From Chelativorans intermedius (GTDB lineage Bacteria; Pseudomonadota; Alphaproteobacteria; Rhizobiales; Rhizobiaceae), in contig NZ_JAODNW010000017.1 in the NCBI RefSeq assembly GCF_025398255.1, positions 1 to 64,000 of the forward strand: DNA of 64,000 nucleotides, in the 5' to 3' direction. The position numbers and the translations under genes are program-made. Under the pieces are notes generated by a model. The model saw only the letters and a list, made by a program, of their open reading frames with translations. It did not search any database and had not been told where the DNA came from. Shown here in pieces: positions 7,508-14,525 of this stretch (position 1 is its first letter; every line of letters starts with the position of its first letter).

Positions 7508-7993
7508 ATGACCGACCTTGCAGACCTCGACGCGCTGGTGTCCGCAAAGCACATGGCGGCCATTCTTGGCCTGACCACCGCCCGCCTGCGCCAGCTTGAA
7601 AAGGATGGAGTTATCCACAAGGCGGCGCGCGGGAAATACCGCTTGGGCGAGACCATCACTGACTATTTGGGTTTCCTGAAGCGCCGGGCTGCCGGTTCGG
7701 CCGCCGATGCCGCCGGCGCGGCGCTGGCCAACGCCAAAGCCCGCGAGATTAACCTGCGGGTCGCCCGGCGCGAAGCGCATCTGATCGACATTGAGGATGT
7801 GGAGCGCTTCCACCGCTTCTCGTCCGCCCTATACCGGCGGGAGCTATCCGGCCTGGGTGCAGCCGTGACGGCCGACCCTATCGTTGCTGGCCAGATCGAC
7901 GCGGCGTTGAATGCGGCGCTCGACCGCTACGACCGTCGCTTCCGCGAAGCAATCGACCGCCTTCGGCGCGGCGAAGACCCGCTTGAGCCTTAA
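7508..7993 (+). CDS. Nu1-like terminase small subunit
   Basis: This 161-aa protein has an N-terminal winged HTH (LVSAKHMAAILGLTTARLRQLEKDGVI, then RGKYRLGETITDYLGFLK) followed by a helical region (ANAKAREINLRVARREAHLIDIEDVERF). This is the layout of phage DNA-packaging proteins of the Nu1 family. Such proteins recognise the packaging site and bring in the large terminase ATPase. No large subunit is present in the element, so it would have to use a helper phage's motor, as PICI TerS proteins do. The ATG at 7508 has GGGAG 7 nt upstream. The phased repeat array begins about 30 bp after its stop. Confidence 0.65.
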   Translation: MTDLADLDALVSAKHMAAILGLTTARLRQLEKDGVIHKAARGKYRLGETITDYLGFLKRRAAGSAADAAGAALANAKAREINLRVARREAHLIDIEDVERFHRFSSALYRRELSGLGAAVTADPIVAGQIDAALNAALDRYDRRFREAIDRLRRGEDPLEP

Positions 7994-8026
7994 CCGCCGC
8001 CGCCACGACGCGGCGGCGCTCAGCCG

Positions 8027-8143
8027 TGTGACGCCAAATCTGGCGTTTGCGACACGAAATCGCGCCGCTGTGACAGCTTTGGTGCGCCTTGCGACACGAA
8101 ATCGGCTCCGTGTGACACGAAAGAGGCCGGTTGTGACATTCGG
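8027..8143 (+). repeat. Six direct repeats at exact 21-bp spacing
   Basis: The motif TGYGAC(A/G) begins at 8027, 8048, 8069, 8090, 8111 and 8132, every step exactly 21 bp (two helix turns). The best copies (8048, 8090, 8111) read TGCGACACGAAATCG or TGTGACACGAAAGAG. The array lies between two convergent genes, so it is not an ordinary promoter operator. An iteron origin, partition centromere or packaging (pac-like) site are the natural readings. Confidence 0.75.
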
Positions 8144-8164
8144 CCCGGCCTTAATGCCGGGCCG
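8141..8164. terminator. GC hairpin between convergent genes
   Basis: The inverted repeat CGGCCCGGC/GCCGGGCCG with a 6-nt loop directly follows the 21-bp repeats and abuts the 3' end of the leftward gene. It can act in both directions but has no T-tract. Confidence 0.45.
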
Positions 8165-8166
8165 GA

Positions 8167-8523
8167 TTACAGGCCCACCACATCAAGCTCGCTCACGAGC
8201 TTTTCCACAACTTTTCCCTGCATAGCCTTGCGCACGATCAGCGCCGCCAATTCGCCCGGCTCGCGGTCGAGCCTGTCCGCGAGCGCGTTGAGCCGCTCGC
8301 GATCTTCACGCTTCCAGCGAATTTGAAGGATATCCTCATTGCCGCGATTACGAAGCAGCGGGATGCCGTGCACGCGCAGCATTGCCCGGACCCGTTCCCC
8401 CGTGGTTCCGCCGATAACCGTTGCTATCTCGCCGCCACTCGCGCCTTGGCCGGCCATGTGGGCCGCCCGGATTATATCCCCTGTGCTCCACCTTTTGCGC
8501 GGCGGTGCCTTGTCCCCCTTCAT
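8167..8523 (-). CDS. Two-domain DNA-binding protein (GcrA-like HTH + RHH-like)
   Basis: This 118-aa protein has an N-terminal part (RKRWSTGDIIRAAHMAGQ, then GGEIATVIGGTTGERVRAML) that resembles the GcrA-type HTH of alphaproteobacteria. The C-terminal part (DILQIRWKREDRERLNAL, then REPGELAALIVRKAMQG) follows the strand-helix-helix pattern of ribbon-helix-helix proteins. Its ATG overlaps the stop of the upstream 66-aa gene (ATGA). Its 3' end faces the 21-bp repeat array, which it might bind as a partition or packaging factor. Both domain calls are by eye. Confidence 0.5.
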   Translation of the reverse strand: MKGDKAPPRKRWSTGDIIRAAHMAGQGASGGEIATVIGGTTGERVRAMLRVHGIPLLRNRGNEDILQIRWKREDRERLNALADRLDREPGELAALIVRKAMQGKVVEKLVSELDVVGL

Positions 8524-8720
8524 GCCGCTTTCCTCGCGCCGTCCAGCGTCGCTAGGGCGAGCCGGACATTCATCGCCAGATTGCGAGCCCTGCGCGATTT
8601 TCGATTGGTCAATTCCGCCTCAAGCCGGCTAAGCCGGTTCATATCCCGGTGCGCGCGAGCCTCGATAAACTCGGCCGCCAATTCATGGATGTGCATTTTT
8701 CTCAGGGGGCGAGCGTCCAT
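8520..8720 (-). CDS. 66-aa helical protein, unknown
   Basis: This small basic, helical protein (MDARPLRKMHIHELAAEF..., ending TLDGARKAA) is preceded by AAAGGAGG 5 nt before the ATG at 8720, a near-ideal ribosome site, so I reject the longer reading from 8843. It is coupled by ATGA overlap to the 8167-8523 gene. No domain is recognised. Confidence 0.55.
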   Translation of the reverse strand: MDARPLRKMHIHELAAEFIEARAHRDMNRLSRLEAELTNRKSRRARNLAMNVRLALATLDGARKAA

Positions 8721-9013
8721 TCTTTCCTCCTTTTCTGCCTGCAGTGGGCGGGTGCAGCTTGCGCCGCACCCGCCCGGCCGGCAGGCGTTGGCCGCAGGGG
8801 AGGCGGCCGCATCATGCGTATTATCAATTCGCGCTCGGCGCAATAATGTGAGCCAAAATAGGCGCCTTCTCTGCCATCATTATTTGGAAATCTATAGCAT
8901 TCAGTTTGCAAAACCGAATTTCTACGCAAGGATAAGGGATTAGACCTTTCCGGCTTCTGTGATAGTATTTGCCCGCGATATTCGCTTCTTCAATTGCAGC
9001 GGCAGGTGCAAAA
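8721..9013. promoter_or_regulatory. Divergent control region before the tail genes
   Basis: This gap separates the leftward regulators from the rightward tail genes and must hold a promoter for each. A perfect 10-bp stem (GGGCGGGTGC/GCACCCGCCC) sits at 8746-8775 in the leader of the leftward pair. The segment 8830-8990 is the most AT-rich stretch around and is the likely late promoter region, but I cannot identify -35/-10 boxes with confidence. A 73-codon minus-strand ORF here is not supported. Confidence 0.45.
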
Positions 9014-9307
9014 ATGAATTGGAAGACTGTTACCCATACGCTCAAATTCCCCCTTCAATTTGAGGGCCGGAAGATCGAGAAGATCACGCTTCGCGAGCCT
9101 GATGTTGAAGCATTGGAAAAAATTGACGAGCTCGACATTCAGCCCGGCAAGCCCGTTCGCGTCCGCCAAATGCGCGGGATGATCGCGGCCTTGGGCGACT
9201 GCCCCCCGGAAGCGCTCGGAAAGCTACACCGCGACGATCTTGCCGCGCTCGGAGAGCTTCTCGGCCCTTTATTAGAGGGGGAGCCGGAGACGGCGGCAGC
9301 GTCCTAA
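9014..9307 (+). CDS. Phage tail assembly chaperone gpE
   Basis: This 97-aa protein (MNWKTVTHTLKFPLQFEGRK, then REPDVEALEKIDELDIQPG) matches the P2 gpE-like tail assembly proteins. These bind the tape measure protein while the tail tube polymerises around it. The ATG at 9014 is chosen over 8969 because the family starts with a short strand like LKFPL. A slippery heptamer lies 34 bp before the stop, giving a longer frameshift product. It is the first of three tail genes; tube and sheath genes that normally precede it are missing. Confidence 0.8.
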   Translation: MNWKTVTHTLKFPLQFEGRKIEKITLREPDVEALEKIDELDIQPGKPVRVRQMRGMIAALGDCPPEALGKLHRDDLAALGELLGPLLEGEPETAAAS

Positions 9308-9471
9308 TCGCCCTTCTCGAATGGCGGCGCGACCACGGAGATGAGGTTACTGCGATGGTCTCCCATTTCCTCTCCACTCCCTTCGCGGAAGTCCGCCGCA
9401 CGCCAGTCAGCTTGCTGATGCGGATGTTCAACCAGCTTCCCGGGATCGTGAAGCTGCATCGCCCGAAATGA
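9014..9471 (+). CDS. gpE-E' fusion by programmed -1 frameshift
   Basis: Ribosomes slipping back one base at C-CCT-TTA (9265-9271) would leave the gpE frame and continue through the E' frame (…LIALLEWRRDHGDEVTAMVSH…, ending KLHRPK) to the stop at 9469-9471, giving about 152 aa. The heptamer has the X-XXY-YYZ form required for tandem slippage and is in the right phase with gpE. P2-like phages make E+E' in this way, and the ratio of short to long chaperone matters for tail assembly. The E' frame has no strong start of its own. Confidence 0.75.
9265..9271 (+). promoter_or_regulatory. Slippery heptamer CCCTTTA for -1 frameshift
   Basis: The sequence reads C CCT TTA in the gpE frame, a classical X XXY YYZ slippage site. 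It lies 33 bp upstream of the gpE stop codon and at the entry to the open E' frame. A GC-rich segment follows and could form a stimulatory structure. Confidence 0.75.
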
Positions 9472-9483
9472 GGTATCACGACC

Positions 9484-11781
9484 GTGGCTAATCTGACTTC
9501 CACCCTCACGGTTCGCCTTCTGGACAAAGTGACCGCGCCGGCCCGCAAGGCCGCGCGGTCGATCCTGGGAATAAAGCAGGCCAGTGACGCGCTCGGCCGG
9601 GGTGGTCTTCAGGCGCGGCTCGAAAGCGCCTTGGCCGCCAACAATCGAGCGCTGGACCGCACGCGCGGTCGTATGCTGGACGCCGCTGCCGGCCTTTGGG
9701 CGCTACAGCGCGCCCTCAAGGGCGCGGTCAATCCGGCCATCGAGCTTGAAAGCGCTCTGGCCGATCTATCGAAGGTCTCTGGCCTCTCCGGCAAATCTCT
9801 GGACGCCTATGGCCGCTCTCTCCGCAAGTTGGCGACCACCGAAATTCCGATGGCGGTCACGGAATTGACTGCGCTTTCCGCAGCCGCCGCACAGTCCGGG
9901 GTTGCCGACCCCGAGCTATTCGACTTCACGCGTATGACCGCCAAGGTCGCCACGGCATGGGAGATGACCGGCGCGGCGGCGGGCGAAGCGCTGGCGAAGA
10001 TCAAGACCCAGCTTCGCCTTACGACAAAGGAGACGAGCGACCTCGCCGACGCGATCAACCATCTGGCCGACAACAGCGCGGCGAGCGCGACGGATATGAC
10101 CGAGTTCATGCGCCGAAGCGCGGCGCAGGGGCAGATTTTCGGCTTCACGCCGACGCAGACGGCCGCCTTCGGTTCCGCGATGATCGGTGCCGGCGCGCAG
10201 CCGGACACCGCCAGCACCTCATTCCGTGCCTTGGGCCGCGCGCTGGCGAAGGGCGCGAGCGCAACAAGAGGGCAGCGCGCGGCCTTCGATGCCATCGGTT
10301 TGGACGCCGAGGACGTGGCGCGCCGGATGTCCCAGGATGCCTTGGCCACCACGCTCGACGTGCTGGAAAGGCTTTCTGCCCTGCCTGATCACCTTCAGGC
10401 GTCCACGATGAGCGCGCTGTTTGGCGAGGAAGGGACGCGGGCGCTCGCGCCGGTGCTGAACAATCTCGAATTGCTTCGCGATGCGCTCGGCCTGGTCGCG
10501 GATGAAACCAGCTATCTCGGCAGCGTTCAGCGCGAGTTCGAGAAGCGAGCGCAGACGACAGAATATCGCCTACAGCGCTCCCGCAATCAGCTTAACGAGA
10601 TCGGCCTTGCCGTAGGTGGTGCGCTTCTGCCGGCGCTGAACCGTGCCCTTGGCGCGCTCGGGCCGGTTGCCGAGAAGATCGCTGCCCTTGCCGAAAGGTT
10701 CCCGGCGCTAACGAGCGCGGTGGTTCTTGCGACGGGCGGGCTCATCGGCCTGCGCCTCGCCCTCATCGGCGTCAGGTGGGCTGCGCTGATGGCGCGCGGC
10801 GGCCTTTTGGCCGCCGCGCTGCCGGTCGTCAGGTTCGGCACGTGGGCGCGGAACGCGGCGACCGGCGCGGTCGCCCTGCAAGGCTCGCTCGCCGCCATGT
10901 CGGGCCTGAAGTTCGGGCCGCTGGCGAAGGCGGCGACGGCCTTCAGGGGCATCGCCCGCGCGATCCCCATCATTGGCGGCGTGCTGGCCGGCGGCGTAGC
11001 CGCTCCTGTGGTCGCCGGCCTTGCCGCCATCGCGGCGGCCGGCGCGGTGCTCTACAAGTACTGGGACCGCCTGTCTTCCATCTTCTCGGGCGTCGGGCGC
11101 GCGCTCGGTGAGCAGTTCGCCCCGGCTCTTGAAGCTGCGCGGCCTGTGCTCGAATGGCTCGCCCCCGTGGGCGATGCAATCGCGGCAGGATGGGACAAGG
11201 CCAGCGCGGCCCTGCGCAGCTTCTTCGGCTGGCTTGGCAGCTTCTTCAGCCGGGAGGTTCTTTCCGAGGATGCCAAGGCCGGTTTCGAGCAAGCTGGCTA
11301 TGAGGCGGCTACACGGATGATCGAGGCCATCAAGGGCGTGTTTGCCGGGCTGGTCGATTGGGCGGCAGGGCTTGGAAGCCGCATCGGCAGCGCGCTCGGC
11401 GGCGCTGCCTCTCGCGCCGTCAGTACGGTGCGCGGGTTTTTCAGCGGCGGGACCGCGACGGTTGAGCCGCGCGCCATGGGCGGGCCTGTGCGGGCCGGCC
11501 GGGCTTATGTCGTGGGCGAGCGCGGCCCTGAATTGATGGTCGCGGGAAGCAATGGCCGCATCATCCCGACAAGCCAGACCATGGCCCTCCTGCGCGGCGG
11601 CGGATCATCATCGCCGGCCGCCGCCCGGAGCGGCGGCGCGGCGAATATCACCGTTAACGCGCGGTTTACAATCTCGGGCATGGCCGACCCGATGGAGGCC
11701 GCGCGTGAGGTTGTTCGGGCGCTGACAGACGAGCTTGGCCCCGCCCTTCGCGGCGTCCATGCCGATGTGGGGGTTTCGTGA
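9484..11781 (+). CDS. Phage tail tape measure protein
   Basis: This 765-aa protein sets tail length and occupies the tail lumen. The N-terminal half matches TP901-type tape measures (AIELESALADLSKVSGLSG, then FTRMTAKVATAWEMTGAAAG, then GAGAQPDTASTSFRALGR). Two hydrophobic segments follow at about residues 400-430 and 490-525. The C-terminus carries GGPVRAGRAYVVGERGPELMV, a frequent tape-measure ending. The start is GTG at 9484, 12 bp after the E' stop. This is the largest gene of the element and is intact. Without tube and sheath genes it can only work with a helper phage's tail proteins, where it could impose its own length. Confidence 0.9.
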   Translation: MANLTSTLTVRLLDKVTAPARKAARSILGIKQASDALGRGGLQARLESALAANNRALDRTRGRMLDAAAGLWALQRALKGAVNPAIELESALADLSKVSGLSGKSLDAYGRSLRKLATTEIPMAVTELTALSAAAAQSGVADPELFDFTRMTAKVATAWEMTGAAAGEALAKIKTQLRLTTKETSDLADAINHLADNSAASATDMTEFMRRSAAQGQIFGFTPTQTAAFGSAMIGAGAQPDTASTSFRALGRALAKGASATRGQRAAFDAIGLDAEDVARRMSQDALATTLDVLERLSALPDHLQASTMSALFGEEGTRALAPVLNNLELLRDALGLVADETSYLGSVQREFEKRAQTTEYRLQRSRNQLNEIGLAVGGALLPALNRALGALGPVAEKIAALAERFPALTSAVVLATGGLIGLRLALIGVRWAALMARGGLLAAALPVVRFGTWARNAATGAVALQGSLAAMSGLKFGPLAKAATAFRGIARAIPIIGGVLAGGVAAPVVAGLAAIAAAGAVLYKYWDRLSSIFSGVGRALGEQFAPALEAARPVLEWLAPVGDAIAAGWDKASAALRSFFGWLGSFFSREVLSEDAKAGFEQAGYEAATRMIEAIKGVFAGLVDWAAGLGSRIGSALGGAASRAVSTVRGFFSGGTATVEPRAMGGPVRAGRAYVVGERGPELMVAGSNGRIIPTSQTMALLRGGGSSSPAAARSGGAANITVNARFTISGMADPMEAAREVVRALTDELGPALRGVHADVGVS

Positions 11782-11782
11782 T

Positions 11783-12022
11783 ATGACCGACGCAATCAAA
11801 ACCGAGACAATCACCGTCCAGGACGACCAAATGACCCTGGACCTTCTGCTTTGGCGGCGCTTCCGGCGTCAAATCCCCGGCATTGTCGAGCGGACGCTGA
11901 AGATGAACCCGGGCCTCGCCGACCTCGGGATTTTCCTGCCGCTTGGCACCAAGGTCATAGTCCCGATTGACCAGCCGGACAGCGAACCGAAAGAGCGGCC
12001 GACCGTCCGCCTTTGGGATTGA
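11783..12022 (+). CDS. Phage tail protein gpX (LysM-like)
   Basis: This 79-aa protein (DLLLWRRFRRQIPGIVERTL, then MNPGLADLGIFLPLGTKVIVP) matches the P2 gpX family, a LysM-like tail protein involved in tail completion or baseplate joining. It starts 2 bp after the tape measure stop. In P2-like phages gene U separates T and X; here it is missing. A GC hairpin closes the operon just downstream. Confidence 0.85.
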   Translation: MTDAIKTETITVQDDQMTLDLLLWRRFRRQIPGIVERTLKMNPGLADLGIFLPLGTKVIVPIDQPDSEPKERPTVRLWD

Positions 12023-12025
12023 GCC

Positions 12026-12049
12026 GGGGCCGGCTTCAAGGCCGGCCCC
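12026..12049 (+). terminator. Hairpin closing the tail operon
   Basis: A perfect 9-bp stem (GGGGCCGGC/GCCGGCCCC) with a 6-nt loop lies 4 bp after the gpX stop. There is no clear T-tract. The same style of hairpin with a CTTCAA-like loop occurs at 7242-7267. Confidence 0.55.
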
Positions 12050-12116
12050 GCTTGATTAACCGGCTGGCAGCCCTGCTATCATAGCTTCGGCTTCATCATG
12101 CGATGCGGAGGAAACC

Positions 12117-12329
12117 ATGGCAGGCATTCCCATAAGCGTGACCTTCCTTCCCGATGACTGTCGGGAAGCGCTCATCTCCCGCGCCCGGCAGAACGCTCAG
12201 GCGCGCGGCATATCCGATGCTCAATGGCAGCGCTGGCGCAAGGGTCGCGGTCTCGGCCCCGACCTGCTGATGGCGCTCGATCCCGACCGCGAAAGCGCGC
12301 TCGTCAAGCGAGGCGGGAAGCGCCGGTGA
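12117..12329 (+). CDS. 70-aa basic protein, unknown
   Basis: This small protein (MAGIPISVTFLPDDCREALI..., ending ALVKRGGKRR) is preceded by GGAGG 6 nt before the ATG. Nothing in it identifies a family; the C-terminus is strongly basic. It follows the tail operon terminator and so has its own promoter. Confidence 0.5.
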   Translation: MAGIPISVTFLPDDCREALISRARQNAQARGISDAQWQRWRKGRGLGPDLLMALDPDRESALVKRGGKRR

Positions 12330-12517
12330 TGGCAGGCGGCCGCCGCGCGCGCTCGCATTCTGCGCAGGACGCGCGTTCCGGCCTTCCCCCTATCCCGGAC
12401 AGCCCCTTGGCGGGACACGCGCTCCTGGGCCGCTTCTGCGCGGAAGAAGCGGCTTTCCGTGCGCGGGCGGCCCCAAGGCCGCCGCGCGTCGCCGCAGCAT
12501 GGCCGCTTTCCGAATAA
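12329..12517 (+). CDS. 62-aa hypothetical protein
   Basis: An ORF opens on a TGATG junction with the preceding gene's stop, suggesting coupled translation. The product is Ala/Arg/Pro-rich (MAGGRRARSHSAQDARSG...) and unlike any family I know. The codon composition is not convincing. Confidence 0.25.
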   Translation: MAGGRRARSHSAQDARSGLPPIPDSPLAGHALLGRFCAEEAAFRARAAPRPPRVAAAWPLSE

Positions 12518-12864
12518 CAGGCCGAAGATCGGCACATTTGCAGCCGTCCGTGGCGGGCATGGGTTCCCCTACCTCTCGCCGCGTCCATTGCGAAAATCGT
12601 GCTCCTACAGGCCGATTTCGGGGAAAGCGGGCATGTCTGTGCGCGGGCGGCCCGCAAGCTGGCGTGCTTGGCTTACCGCTGCCGCACACACTGCGCCTCC
12701 ATCACGCCTTCGTGGCAGGCTAGTCGTGTTCGAGGTGTCACCAATGCACATTGGGCATGTAAGCCCTGCGCCTTGAAGGCTGGACGAGGCGGGAACGTTC
12801 AGTATAGGAAATATCCAACCCACCGACGCCGAGCCGCGTCGGCAGCCTGGCTGGGGTCGAAGGA
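12518..12864. other. Non-coding gap before the toxin-antitoxin pair
   Basis: No gene is supported here. The 15-mer GTGCGCGGGCGGCCC occurs at about 12459 (inside the previous ORF) and again at about 12640. A more AT-rich stretch at 12790-12825 probably contains the promoter for the VapBC45-like operon. Confidence 0.4.
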
Positions 12865-13551
12865 ATGATTAGCGATCTTGTCGGCATCGGCATCTATACG
12901 CCGGCGGAAGCTGCCCGCCTGACGGGCGTTGGAGCGGGTCGCATTTCCCGTTGGCTGCGCGGTCATAGGGTGAAAGGCAGCCGCTACGAACCTCTTTGGC
13001 GTCCGCAGATCGACATCGATGATGGGCGCATCTACCTGGGCTTCCGCGATTTGATGGAGGTTCGAGTTGCTGCTGCCTTCATCAAGCAGGGACTAAGCCC
13101 GCAGAAGGTGCGCCGGGCTATCCAGATCGCTCGTGATCTCTTTGGCAAGGACCATCCGCTATCTACAACCAGTTTCCGCACCGATGGCCGCTCGGTCTTC
13201 CTTCAGCTTTCGCGGGAGGATGGTGATGACAGGCTGATTGACCTATTCCGCCAGCAATACGCGTTTCGCAAGGTGCTGGAACCGAGCCTGAAGCATATCG
13301 AGTTTGACGACAGCGGAGTGCCAAGCCGGTGGTATCCACGCGGCCCATCGGCTCATATCGTCATCGATCCCGCTCGGTCTTTCGGCCATCCAATTGAGAC
13401 CGAAAGCGGCGTGCCCACGGCGGCGCTTGCTGCCGCCGCCCGAGCCGAAGGCAGCGCGGAAGCGGCGGCCAAGCTGTGGGATGTGCCGGTAAGGTCCGTG
13501 CGACGTTCAATAGACTTTGAGGAAGCCCTTCAAGGGCGGCAAGCGGCTTGA
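12865..13551 (+). CDS. VapB45-like antitoxin (MerR-type HTH + DUF433)
   Basis: This 228-aa protein begins with a MerR-like HTH (YTPAEAARLTGVGAGRISRWL) and ends with a DUF433 domain (PIETESGVPTAALAAAARAEG, then LWDVPVRSVRRSIDFEEAL). The order and length match the VapB45 antitoxin of Mycobacterium tuberculosis (Rv2018 type). It would bind and neutralise the PIN-like toxin encoded next, and repress the shared promoter through its HTH. Its stop overlaps the toxin's TTG start. Confidence 0.75.
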   Translation: MISDLVGIGIYTPAEAARLTGVGAGRISRWLRGHRVKGSRYEPLWRPQIDIDDGRIYLGFRDLMEVRVAAAFIKQGLSPQKVRRAIQIARDLFGKDHPLSTTSFRTDGRSVFLQLSREDGDDRLIDLFRQQYAFRKVLEPSLKHIEFDDSGVPSRWYPRGPSAHIVIDPARSFGHPIETESGVPTAALAAAARAEGSAEAAAKLWDVPVRSVRRSIDFEEALQGRQAA

Positions 13552-13952
13552 AGGTCTTCTTCGATAATTGCTGCTCTCCTGCTCTTGCTTCTGCCCTCAA
13601 CGGGCTAATCTCTCACTCCGGTCACCGCGCCTGCCACATTGCGGACCTTCCCTGCGGTCGCCACGCGGCCGACGAAGAATGGATCGCCATGCTTGGCGAG
13701 GATGACGCGCATTGGATCGTCATCACCGGCGATTATCGAATTTATCGGAACAAGGCACAGCGCGCCGCCTTCCGTGCTAGTGGCTTGAGCGGCTTTGTGC
13801 TCGCGCCGGGATACCAGAAAACACCGGTACACCAGCAGGCGTCGATATTGCTTTGGCGGTGGCCCGACATGGAAGACCTCATGCGGCTTTCGCGTGGCCT
13901 TTATGAATTGCCCGTAACCCGTTCGGGGAAGATCAAGCAACTTCCGCTCTAG
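13548..13952 (+). CDS. VapC45-like PIN-domain toxin
   Basis: This 134-aa protein starts MKVFFDNCCSPALASAL with the first acidic residue of a PIN-like fold. It continues with ADEEWIAMLGEDDAHWIVITGD and YQKTPVHQQASILL. It matches the VapC45-like PIN group, predicted Mg-dependent ribonucleases. The start codon is TTG at 13548, overlapping the antitoxin stop (TTGA), which would keep toxin output lower than antitoxin. Its position at the far end of the element suggests a maintenance role. Confidence 0.75.
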   Translation: MKVFFDNCCSPALASALNGLISHSGHRACHIADLPCGRHAADEEWIAMLGEDDAHWIVITGDYRIYRNKAQRAAFRASGLSGFVLAPGYQKTPVHQQASILLWRWPDMEDLMRLSRGLYELPVTRSGKIKQLPL

Positions 13953-14068
13953 CAAGGGCTAGGGCACCCTCGTACTGCGCCATGGAGGTCAGACGCGGGC
14001 GCGGCTTCCCGGCCGCGACGAGCCCTGCCGACACGAAGAAAGACCGGGGAGAACAAGACAAGAATACC

Positions 14069-14100
14069 TTGCTACCATTTTGCTACCAAATTCGGTAGCA
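14069..14100. repeat. Integrase arm-type repeats, right end
   Basis: TTGCTACC occurs twice in direct orientation 12 bp apart, followed by an inverted GGTAGC. The direct pair mirrors the left-end pair at 1180-1200 and lies about 110 bp inside attR. It fits arm sites for the element's integrase. Confidence 0.6.
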
Positions 14101-14139
14101 CGAGCAGGGACGAAGCGGGAGAGAGTATTAGGCTTGTTG

Positions 14140-14178
14140 GCCTATCCCATTGAACTTACAGCATCTAATGGGATAGGC
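14140..14178. repeat. 12-bp perfect inverted repeat near the right end
   Basis: GCCTATCCCATT (14140-14151) and AATGGGATAGGC (14167-14178) are exact inverses around a 15-nt loop, between the arm repeats and attR. It may insulate the element from outside transcription or bind a recombination accessory protein. Confidence 0.6.
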
Positions 14179-14206
14179 TGGTATTCATCGGGACGGCCCC
14201 GAACGA

Positions 14207-14246
14207 ATTTCGAGTGCGGTGCTTTCAACCACTCAGCCACCTCTCC
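14207..14246. repeat. attR, truncated copy of the tRNA-Ser 5' half
   Basis: Identical to 1085-1124. It holds only the tRNA 5' half through the anticodon loop, without a 3' half or CCA, and so cannot make a tRNA. It marks the right boundary of the element and the original upstream side of the tRNA gene. Confidence 0.9.
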
Positions 14247-14283
14247 GCATGGGCCGCGCTTCGGCGCCCAAGGCAGCGGCGCC

Positions 14284-14312
14284 TAGATAGCGGCGAAAGG
14301 CGCCGCTTACAA
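14284..14312 (-). promoter_or_regulatory. Probable original promoter of the interrupted tRNA-Ser
   Basis: On the minus strand TTGTAA (14312-14307), 17 bp and TATCTA (14289-14284) form a good sigma-70-like promoter. Initiation would fall about 30 nt before the tRNA 5' end now stranded at 14246. In the present arrangement it drives only the tRNA stub and then reads into the element, antisense to the toxin-antitoxin genes. Confidence 0.45.
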
Positions 14313-14525
14313 GGCCAAATCGGATGCGGCCTTCGCTGCTGCCTTGACCTTTTCGCCGCACTTGGCTATGGAGCCCGCATCTGCGGCGTGGAGCATCCTC
14401 CGCGCCGCTTATTTCGTGGGCCCGAAGCCACGCAGGCCGGGCCCGGGCTTAAACGACTGACAAAAAGACGGCAGGCGTGCCTTCGGGCGGGCCCAAGCCG
14501 GACCGGACACCGAAAGGCAAGAAAG

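Noticed and set aside
7127-7599. Several ORFs in the gap before the small terminase gene
   Set aside because: They cross a strong hairpin, have Arg/Pro-rich chance composition and overlap neighbours.
8824-9045. A 73-codon minus-strand ORF before gpE
   Set aside because: It overlaps the gpE start and the probable late promoter, and has no good ribosome site.
14207-14246. A second tRNA-Ser gene
   Set aside because: Only the 5' half is present, without variable arm, T-arm or CCA; it is the attR duplicate.
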